Assembly: GCA_020633795.1 (NCBI GenBank)
Contig: JACKCX010000012.1
Location: forward strand, 1 to 15,513
DNA: 15,513 nucleotides
Direction of reading: 5' to 3'
Source of the DNA: Erysipelotrichaceae bacterium
Lineage (GTDB): Bacteria > Bacillota_I > Bacilli_A > RFN20 > CAG-826
Under the pieces are notes generated by a model that was not told where the DNA came from, did no database searches, and saw only the letters and a list, made by a program, of their open reading frames with translations. Of the stretch, positions 7,372-12,149 are shown in pieces (the first letter of the stretch is position 1; every line of letters starts with the position of its first letter). Position numbers and translations under genes: made by a program.

Positions 7372-7938
7372 CTATTTCTTTTTCAATTCATTGAGTTTGT
7401 TTAAAGCTAGTTTTAAAACATCTTCACAGCAGGCATCAGGTTCGTTAATCGTCGCTAAGACACGATCGATAGCAGCGCCTTTAAAGCCCATCGATTTTAA
7501 AGCATCATAAACATCTTCGTAAACTTCAGGATTGCCCTTTTCACCACCAGTTAAAACACCTTTTAAATCAAGGATGATTTGGGCAGCAGCTTTCGCTCCA
7601 ATACCAGGGAGTTTCTTTAAATATGCGACATTATTACTGGCGATAGCAGTGACCATTTGTTGAGGAGTGGTCGCTCTTAATGCATTAATTGCTGTTCGTG
7701 GTCCGAGACCTTTAACTTTGATGAGAGAAAGAAAAACAGATTTCTCTTCAAGAGTGGCGAAACCGACGAGATATTGCTCGTCTTCACGAACGACATTATA
7801 AGTATAAAGAAAAACATCTTTTCCCATTTCATATTCATCGATGTGAGAAACTAAAATTTGATAGCCGACATCATGAACATCGACAATGACAGTATCGCCA
7901 TCAATATGAGCGACTTTTCCCTTTAAAAAGTAAATCAT
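7372..7938 (-). CDS. ruvA: Holliday junction DNA-binding subunit RuvA
   Basis: This 188-residue protein binds four-way DNA junctions as a tetramer and loads RuvB. It has an N-terminal OB fold (1-62), two helix-hairpin-helix motifs (VKGLGPRTA at 75-83 and LPGIGAKAA at 110-118), an acidic linker, and domain III (about 140-188) that contacts RuvB. The start is the ATG at 7938. It gives the family N-terminus MIYFLKG and has AAAGGAG five bases upstream. An in-frame TTG at 7953 would put the ribosome binding site inside the gene and is rejected. It follows a 33-codon ORF whose TGA lies at 7950-7952, next to that ribosome binding site. Confidence 0.97.
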   Translation of the reverse strand: MIYFLKGKVAHIDGDTVIVDVHDVGYQILVSHIDEYEMGKDVFLYTYNVVREDEQYLVGFATLEEKSVFLSLIKVKGLGPRTAINALRATTPQQMVTAIASNNVAYLKKLPGIGAKAAAQIILDLKGVLTGGEKGNPEVYEDVYDALKSMGFKGAAIDRVLATINEPDACCEDVLKLALNKLNELKKK

Positions 7939-7949
7939 TTTTTCTCCTT

Positions 7950-8051
7950 TCAATGAGCGTAAATGCTAATAAACAAAATAATGATGATCAGAGAGAGTAA
8001 GGCAGTTAATAAACCAGCTAAAACAGCGATGACAATTTCTTTATCTTTCAT
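7950..8051 (-). CDS. Putative 33-residue single-span membrane peptide
   Basis: The ATG at 8051 comes two bases after the nadE stop and the TGA at 7950-7952 abuts the ruvA ribosome binding site, so the ORF fills the gap between nadE and ruvA exactly. The product begins MKDKEIV and then has an unbroken hydrophobic run (about residues 6-31) ending in SIYAH. This fits one membrane helix with a short charged N-terminus. No Shine-Dalgarno sequence is seen, so translation would depend on coupling with nadE. I recognise no family. The tight fit and clean membrane-helix composition favour a real gene; the small size and absent ribosome binding site are against it. Confidence 0.45.
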   Translation of the reverse strand: MKDKEIVIAVLAGLLTALLSLIIIILFISIYAH

Positions 8052-8053
8052 AA

Positions 8054-8791
8054 TTAATCACGTCTAAATTCCATCGGTGTTGGGATTGCTTCTCGCTTAT
8101 GACGGCTGAGAGAATGAAGCTCTTCAATTCGTTTTTTGGTTTTGTTTGAGATCTCTTTGCCGAGAAGATAATCATCAAGTTCATCATAAGTGATTCCCAT
8201 TTCTTTTTCATCAGTTTGTCCTTGAAAAAGACCAGCGCTCGGGACTTTATTGATTAGCGAAAGAGGAACTCCTAATAATTGAGCAGCTTCTTTCACCTCT
8301 TTTTTGTTGAGATAGACAATTGGCAAGACATCAGCGGCACCATCACCATATTTAGTGAAATAGCCCGTATATCTCTCATCCAAATTGTCGGTGCCAAGCA
8401 CCAAACCTTGATACGTTTGAGCATAGGCATAAAGAATTGTCATACGAATGCGCACTTTGAGATTTGATTGAGCCTCTTGACTCAAAATAATGTCTTGCTC
8501 TTCAAATCTTTTAACAGTGGAATGAAAACTCTCTGAACCATCAATAATGAGATATTTAATCTTAAACTTTCTCACTAATAGCAAAGCGTCTCGTAAATCG
8601 CGAGGATCAGATTCAATGGGAATCATGAGACACATCAATTTGTCTTTTCCCACCGCTTCTTTTGTTAAAGCAGCGACAAGGGAAGAGTCAATTCCACCTG
8701 AAAGACCAAGAACATAGGTTTTTTGATGGCTTTCTTGCAAAATCTTTTGTAAGAATGTCTTTATTTCCAATAAATACTCGCTTAGTTTCAT
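8054..8791 (-). CDS. nadE: NH3-dependent NAD+ synthetase
   Basis: This 245-residue enzyme amidates nicotinic acid adenine dinucleotide to NAD+ using ATP and ammonia, the last step of NAD synthesis. The N-type ATP pyrophosphatase loop SGGIDSS is at residues 31-37. Other family motifs are GTDNLDERYTGYFTKYGDG (about 133-151) and PSAGLFQGQTDEKEMGITYDE (starting near 184). The length fits the short ammonia-dependent form: there is no N-terminal glutaminase domain, so ammonia must come from the medium or another enzyme. The ATG lies four bases after the obgE stop and lacks a clear Shine-Dalgarno sequence, suggesting coupled translation. nadE is not at this place in Bacillus, so it is an insertion into otherwise conserved gene order. 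Confidence 0.96.
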   Translation of the reverse strand: MKLSEYLLEIKTFLQKILQESHQKTYVLGLSGGIDSSLVAALTKEAVGKDKLMCLMIPIESDPRDLRDALLLVRKFKIKYLIIDGSESFHSTVKRFEEQDIILSQEAQSNLKVRIRMTILYAYAQTYQGLVLGTDNLDERYTGYFTKYGDGAADVLPIVYLNKKEVKEAAQLLGVPLSLINKVPSAGLFQGQTDEKEMGITYDELDDYLLGKEISNKTKKRIEELHSLSRHKREAIPTPMEFRRD

Positions 8792-8795
8792 AAGA

Positions 8796-10070
8796 TTATC
8801 TTAAGTATTCAAAGGAGAAATCATCTAGTAAAACAGTATCTCCGTCCGTCGCTCCTCGAGCCTCGAGAGCATCATCAATTTTAAGTTTTCTTAATCTCAT
8901 CATCAGCAGCATCATGCCTTCATCCGTCGAAATGTTTGTCATCCGATAAAATCTAATAATCTTATCTCCATCAATTCTCCACGTGTGAGCATCGAGACGA
9001 TGAATAACAAATTCTTGCTCATCGGGAAGTTCATAAAGCTTATAATCCAACTGTTTTTCTTCTTCGTCATAAAGAGGAAAGGCAGGGGTTTTTTCCATTA
9101 AATCATAACATTGATAAACGAGTTTATCGATTCCTTCATCGGTCAAGGCTGAGATGGGCAAAATAGGAATATCAACTTGCTTTTCAAACTCATGAAGACG
9201 CATAGCGGCGCCTTCTTCATCCATCTTGGAAGCCACTAAGATGACTGGTCGTTTTTCTAAACCAAAACCATAACTTTTTAATTCGTTATTAATGACGAGA
9301 TAATCATGATAAGGATCGCGTCCTGAATTGCCCATATCAATCATATGAACGATGACGCGGCATCTTTCAATATGACGTAAGAAACGCAATCCTAGACCTT
9401 TCCCTTGATGAGCCCCTTCAATTAAACCCGGAAGGTCAGCCATCACAAAACTATGACCATCTTTCGTCGTCACGACGCCAAGGTTTGGAACAATCGTGGT
9501 AAATGGATAATCAGCGATTTCGGGTCGAGCGCTTGAAACAACGCTCAATAATGTTGATTTGCCAACACTTGGATAACCAACAAGACCGACATCAGCTAAT
9601 AGTTTTAATTCTAAAATGAGGCGTTTAATTTCGCCTGGTTCACCATTTTCAGCAATCTTTGGGGTTCGATTAGTAGCGCTTTTAAAACATGTATTACCTC
9701 GGCCACCACGTCCGCCTTTGACAACGCAAATCATTTTTCCGTCTTCCGCTAAATCGCCGAGAACGCGATGATCGCTTTCTTCAAAAACAACCGTTCCAAC
9801 CGGAACATCGACGATAATATCTTCACTGGCTCGACCATATTGATTTTTAATGCCACCTTTTTCGCCATCACGACCAATAAAGGTTTTGCTGTGACGGAAA
9901 TTAAAAAGGGTGTTGATATGGCTGTTGGCTCGTAGGAAAATGCTAGCCCCACGACCGCCATTTCCTCCAGCTGGTCCACCATTTGGCATGTATTTTTCAT
10001 GTAAAAAGGCAATGGCGCCATCGCCACCTTTTCCGCTTCTTACTTCAATAACTGCTCGATCAATGAACAT
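8796..10070 (-). CDS. obgE: Ribosome assembly GTPase Obg/CgtA
   Basis: This is a 424-residue essential GTPase that binds the 50S subunit and links its assembly to nucleotide state and stress. It has the Gly-rich Obg fold (1-158), a G domain, and a C-terminal OCT domain (about 345-424). G motifs are GYPSVGKS (165-172), TT (191-192), DLPG (212-215), SKMD (281-284) and SA (307-308). The G4 motif has Ser where Asn or Thr is usual, which may alter guanine contacts. The start is the ATG at 10070, giving the family N-terminus MFIDRAVIEV, with AGAGGAG eight bases upstream. A longer in-frame version to 10118 would add 16 unconserved residues and cover the ribosome binding site and promoter. It follows rpmA after a terminator, as in Bacillus, where spo0B intervenes. 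Confidence 0.97.
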   Translation of the reverse strand: MFIDRAVIEVRSGKGGDGAIAFLHEKYMPNGGPAGGNGGRGASIFLRANSHINTLFNFRHSKTFIGRDGEKGGIKNQYGRASEDIIVDVPVGTVVFEESDHRVLGDLAEDGKMICVVKGGRGGRGNTCFKSATNRTPKIAENGEPGEIKRLILELKLLADVGLVGYPSVGKSTLLSVVSSARPEIADYPFTTIVPNLGVVTTKDGHSFVMADLPGLIEGAHQGKGLGLRFLRHIERCRVIVHMIDMGNSGRDPYHDYLVINNELKSYGFGLEKRPVILVASKMDEEGAAMRLHEFEKQVDIPILPISALTDEGIDKLVYQCYDLMEKTPAFPLYDEEEKQLDYKLYELPDEQEFVIHRLDAHTWRIDGDKIIRFYRMTNISTDEGMMLLMMRLRKLKIDDALEARGATDGDTVLLDDFSFEYLR

Positions 10071-10088
10071 TAGATATACTCCTCTTGT

Positions 10089-10094
10089 ATTATA
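10089..10094 (-). promoter_or_regulatory. -10 box of a candidate promoter for the obgE operon
   Basis: A perfect TATAAT lies on the minus strand between the rpmA terminator and the obgE ribosome binding site. No convincing -35 box is found 16-18 bases upstream, because the terminator U-run occupies that place. The box sits in the 13-base palindrome-like TTGTATAATACAA. It would drive obgE-nadE-ruvA-ruvB. Confidence 0.5.
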
Positions 10095-10106
10095 CAAGCC
10101 CGCAAA

Positions 10107-10132
10107 TAAAAAGACCACAATTAAGTGGTCTT
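10107..10132 (-). terminator. Rho-independent terminator after rpmA
   Basis: An 8-bp stem AAGACCAC/GTGGTCTT with a 6-base loop is followed on the minus strand by TTTATTT. Outer arms GCAAAT/ATTTGC can extend the pairing with a 3-base bulge. It ends the rplU-prp-rpmA unit about 20 bases after the rpmA stop. Confidence 0.88.
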
Positions 10133-10152
10133 ATTTGCATGATTTTTGCTCG

Positions 10153-10437
10153 TTATTCGCTGACGATAATTTTAACGGCTTTACGATCTTTCCCGACGCG
10201 ATAATACTTGGCAACACCATTCGCCGTAGCAAAAATGGTATCATCTTTTCCAATTTGAGTATTCTCTCCGGGATAGATTTTCGTTCCTCTTTGACGATAG
10301 ATAATGGAGCCAGCATGACACCATTGTCCATCTGCCACTTTAGCGCCTAAACGACGACCAGCAGAGTCACGACCGTTTTTTGTTGAACCAACGCCTTTTT
10401 TCGAAGCGAAGAGTTGAAGATTTAATTTAAACATCAT
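10153..10437 (-). CDS. rpmA: Ribosomal protein bL27 with cleavable N-terminal extension
   Basis: This 94-residue protein is part of the 50S subunit; its N-terminal tail reaches the peptidyl transferase centre. It begins [10 protein letters not shown] followed by [21 protein letters not shown]. The [11 protein letters not shown] junction matches the site where the protease Prp removes the extension in Firmicutes such as Staphylococcus aureus (MLKLNLQFF/ASKKG). Cleavage is predicted between Phe10 and Ala11. The core, including [17 protein letters not shown], is fully conserved. Two adjacent ATG codons (10437 and 10434) are possible starts; the second matches the family length better, while the first lies closer to the AAAGGTG ribosome binding site. 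It is the last gene of rplU-prp-rpmA. Confidence 0.98.
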   Translation of the reverse strand: MMFKLNLQLFASKKGVGSTKNGRDSAGRRLGAKVADGQWCHAGSIIYRQRGTKIYPGENTQIGKDDTIFATANGVAKYYRVGKDRKAVKIIVSE

Positions 10438-10454
10438 AACTATGACACACCTTT

Positions 10455-10760
10455 CTAAAGATTTTTGATTTCGATAAATTCTTGATGGTGATCAGCGATA
10501 GTCTCTAAACTAACGATAATCGTTTCCACCACGATTTCATCATGACGAGAAAGAGGTTCAGTCGCTTCTAATGAAGCATAACCTTCTCGTAAAGTGAGAT
10601 GGTTCTTTGTTAAATCTTGAATAGCGTTGAATCCACCTGTTACAACGGCTGAAACAGCCGCGCAGATGAGATCTTGGCCATGAGGAGCGCTGTTAGCGTG
10701 TCCTTTGACTTCAAGAAATTTAACCTGATTCTCTTCTTTTTTGATTAAGACTTTAATCAT
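10455..10760 (-). CDS. prp: Ribosomal-processing cysteine protease Prp (YsxB)
   Basis: This 101-residue protease removes the N-terminal extension of bL27 and is essential where that extension exists. The catalytic pair is visible in [19 protein letters not shown]: His21 and Cys33, which match His22 and Cys34 of the Staphylococcus enzyme. The protein has the usual family length. It sits between rplU and rpmA, as in Bacillus ysxB, next to the gene for its substrate. The ATG comes one base after the rplU stop with no Shine-Dalgarno sequence of its own, so it is probably translated by coupling to rplU. Confidence 0.96.
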   Translation of the reverse strand: MIKVLIKKEENQVKFLEVKGHANSAPHGQDLICAAVSAVVTGGFNAIQDLTKNHLTLREGYASLEATEPLSRHDEIVVETIIVSLETIADHHQEFIEIKNL

Positions 10761-10761
10761 T

Positions 10762-11070
10762 TTAGTTGTTGATTGCTTCGACGATCAAGCAAGTATATGG
10801 TTGACGATGACCGATAGTCTTATGATAGTTAACCTTTGACTTGTACTTGAAAACGCGAATTTTCTTTGATAAGCCTTGTTTTTCAACTTTGGCGGTCACA
10901 GAAGCACCTTCCACATAGGGAGTGCCAACTTTGACTGATTTGTTGCTAACGAGTAATACTTTGTCGAAAGTCACAACGGAATTAACTTCAGCTTCTAATT
11001 TCTCAACGAAAATTTTTGAGCCGACTTCAACGCGGATTTGCTTACCACCAGTTTCAATAATTGCGTACAT
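10762..11070 (-). CDS. rplU: Ribosomal protein bL21
   Basis: This 102-residue protein, the usual family length, binds 23S rRNA in the 50S subunit. Conserved family stretches include [17 protein letters not shown] at the N-terminus and [23 protein letters not shown] (about 71-93) near the C-terminus. A strong AAGGAGG ribosome binding site lies six bases before the ATG. It is the first gene of rplU-prp-rpmA, driven by the promoter at 11174-11203 through a leader of about 97 bases. Confidence 0.98.
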   Translation of the reverse strand: MYAIIETGGKQIRVEVGSKIFVEKLEAEVNSVVTFDKVLLVSNKSVKVGTPYVEGASVTAKVEKQGLSKKIRVFKYKSKVNYHKTIGHRQPYTCLIVEAINN

Positions 11071-11167
11071 AATGTCCCTCCTTTTAAATCACTAATGACT
11101 CGCTATTAAGGTATCTTAATAGATTTTATGACCTTTTCTATGCGGTTGTAGCTTGTGAGGCGACAAC
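11071..11167 (-). promoter_or_regulatory. Candidate rplU (L21) leader RNA
   Basis: About 97 untranslated bases lie between the predicted transcription start and rplU. They can form a GTTGT/ACAAC stem near the 5' end and a perfect 8-bp hairpin CTATTAAG/CTTAATAG (11103-11122). Low-GC Gram-positives commonly carry an autoregulatory L21 leader at this place. Position and length fit, but I cannot confirm the family consensus by eye. Confidence 0.45.
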
Positions 11168-11173
11168 GTTAGT

Positions 11174-11203
11174 AATATAACATATGTTATAAAGAGGTGT
11201 CAA
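11174..11203 (-). promoter_or_regulatory. Promoter of rplU-prp-rpmA
   Basis: A perfect -35 TTGACA (11198-11203) is followed by an 18-bp spacer and -10 TATATT (11174-11179, 5 of 6). The -35 box begins 3 bases beyond the radC stop codon. Predicted transcription start is about 11167. Confidence 0.75.
11176..11191. promoter_or_regulatory. 16-bp perfect palindrome inside the rplU promoter
   Basis: TATAACATATGTTATA is perfectly self-complementary. It fills most of the spacer and overlaps the -10 box. A dimeric DNA-binding protein here would compete with RNA polymerase, so it is a candidate operator. AT-rich sequence makes chance palindromes more likely, and no cognate regulator is in the window. 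Confidence 0.4.
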
Positions 11204-11205
11204 TT

Positions 11206-11913
11206 TCATTTTGTCGCAATTTCCTGACTAATTTGAGAAAGAAGTTTATCTTTTTGAAAAGAATAACCATCTGTTTCGCCAATAATTAAATGGTCGATTA
11301 ACCTCAAACCGATTTTTTTTGCCTCTTGTAAAATGCAAGTCGTAAAAATGATATCTTGCTGTGATGGTTCAACAGCGTCATTTGGATGATTGTGAACAAG
11401 ATAAAAGGATGAGCCTTTATTAATAAGCAATAGACGCAAAATATCACGAATCGAACAGGAGACATTATTCTCGCTACCAATCGAAAGAATTTGCTCAAAG
11501 ATGATGTTTTTTCGATGATTTAAAATGATAATAGCAATCTTTTCTTGTGTCAGCCCTCTTAAAAGAGGAGCGTACTTCTGATAGATAAAAAGTTCGTCCA
11601 CGATGGGAACATTTCTTTCTAAGGCCGAAACTTGATATCTCTTGCCCAGTTCAAAAGCGGCGACAAGTTTAATCGCTGAGGTATTGCTCAATCCTAGATA
11701 TTTCGTAAAATCCTGATAAGGGGTATGAAAGGTGTTAAACAGACCCTTCTTATCAAGGATAATATTATGGGCGATATCAATCGCGGAATGACCACTCGTT
11801 CCGCTGCCGATAATCAGCGCTAATAATTCGATGTCTGAAAGATGAGAAATGCCAAAGCGAAGAGCTTTTTCACGTGGGCGTTCAAGAAGCGGTAAATCTT
11901 TAATTTGTGTCAA
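11206..11913 (-). CDS. radC: RadC-family JAB/MPN protein
   Basis: This 235-residue protein has a degenerate helix-hairpin-helix N-terminal region (KYLGLSNTSAIKL, about 71-83) and a C-terminal JAB domain. The metal-binding motif HNHPNDAVEPSQQD (174-187) fits HxH-x7-SxxD, and DHLIIG follows (207-212). RadC was once linked to DNA repair, but its role remains unclear. The start is taken as the TTG at 11913: GGAG lies six bases upstream and the product begins MTQIKDLPLLERPREK, the family N-terminus. Another TTG at 11937 would add 8 unconserved residues and overlap the upstream gene. It starts two bases after the stop of the 60-residue membrane peptide, suggesting coupling. In Bacillus radC precedes mreBCD; here rplU follows directly. 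Confidence 0.93.
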   Translation of the reverse strand: MTQIKDLPLLERPREKALRFGISHLSDIELLALIIGSGTSGHSAIDIAHNIILDKKGLFNTFHTPYQDFTKYLGLSNTSAIKLVAAFELGKRYQVSALERNVPIVDELFIYQKYAPLLRGLTQEKIAIIILNHRKNIIFEQILSIGSENNVSCSIRDILRLLLINKGSSFYLVHNHPNDAVEPSQQDIIFTTCILQEAKKIGLRLIDHLIIGETDGYSFQKDKLLSQISQEIATK

Positions 11914-11915
11914 GA

Positions 11916-12098
11916 TTAACTCCACGTGAATTTCCAACCACCTGGAATGGCGGCACTCCCTTTGCTCGATACAAAGAGTCGATAGACCACCACAGCCATT
12001 ACAGCGATTGCAATAATTGCCATCACCGTCGTCAAAGTAATAGCTTCTCCGATGAAATGATTTTCCATTTGAGCTGGCGTCAGTTCAATGTAATTCAT
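11916..12098 (-). CDS. 60-residue single-span membrane peptide, function unknown
   Basis: The start ATG at 12098 has a perfect AGGAGG seven bases upstream, and the stop is two bases before radC. The product has a polar N-terminal helix-like segment (MNYIELTPAQMENHFIGE), one long hydrophobic segment (about 19-43), then a basic and aromatic tail ending IPGGWKFTWS. The N-terminus loosely resembles double-glycine leaders of class II bacteriocins (ELTxxxME..IG), but has Gly-Glu instead of Gly-Gly, and no transporter or immunity gene is adjacent. It may instead be a small membrane regulator or a partner of radC. I recognise no family. The strong ribosome binding site and good fit between genes support it as real. 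Its ribosome binding site is buried in the valS terminator hairpin. Confidence 0.75.
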   Translation of the reverse strand: MNYIELTPAQMENHFIGEAITLTTVMAIIAIAVMAVVVYRLFVSSKGSAAIPGGWKFTWS

Positions 12099-12100
12099 AT

Positions 12101-12125
12101 AAAAACCTCCTAATAATCTAGGAGG
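12101..12125 (-). terminator. valS terminator that overlaps the next ribosome binding site
   Basis: On the minus strand a perfect 7-bp stem CCTCCTA/TAGGAGG with a 6-base loop is followed by TTTTT, the form of a Rho-independent terminator. It begins 24 bases after the valS stop. Its 3' arm contains the AGGAGG used by the 60-residue peptide gene, so folding would both end transcription and hide that site. Confidence 0.75.
12106..12111 (-). promoter_or_regulatory. Ribosome binding site of the 60-residue peptide
   Basis: AGGAGG lies seven bases before the ATG at 12098, the best spacing and the strongest site in this stretch. All six bases are paired in the hairpin at 12106-12125, so access may be regulated. 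Confidence 0.75.
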
Positions 12126-12149
12126 CTTTAAGCAAGAAATTTTAAGAAA

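Noticed and set aside
9910..10350. 146-codon plus-strand ORF across the obgE-rpmA junction
   Set aside because: It is antisense to two certain genes and to the terminator and promoter between them. Its composition is that of a reversed coding strand.
11206..11913. Possible Mycoplasma genetic code (TGA as Trp)
   Set aside because: radC ends at TGA at the family length, and Trp residues conserved in valS are TGG. Table 11 fits everything.
11914..11937. Longer radC start at the TTG at 11937
   Set aside because: It adds residues not seen at RadC N-termini and overlaps the upstream gene. The TTG at 11913 has GGAG at good spacing.
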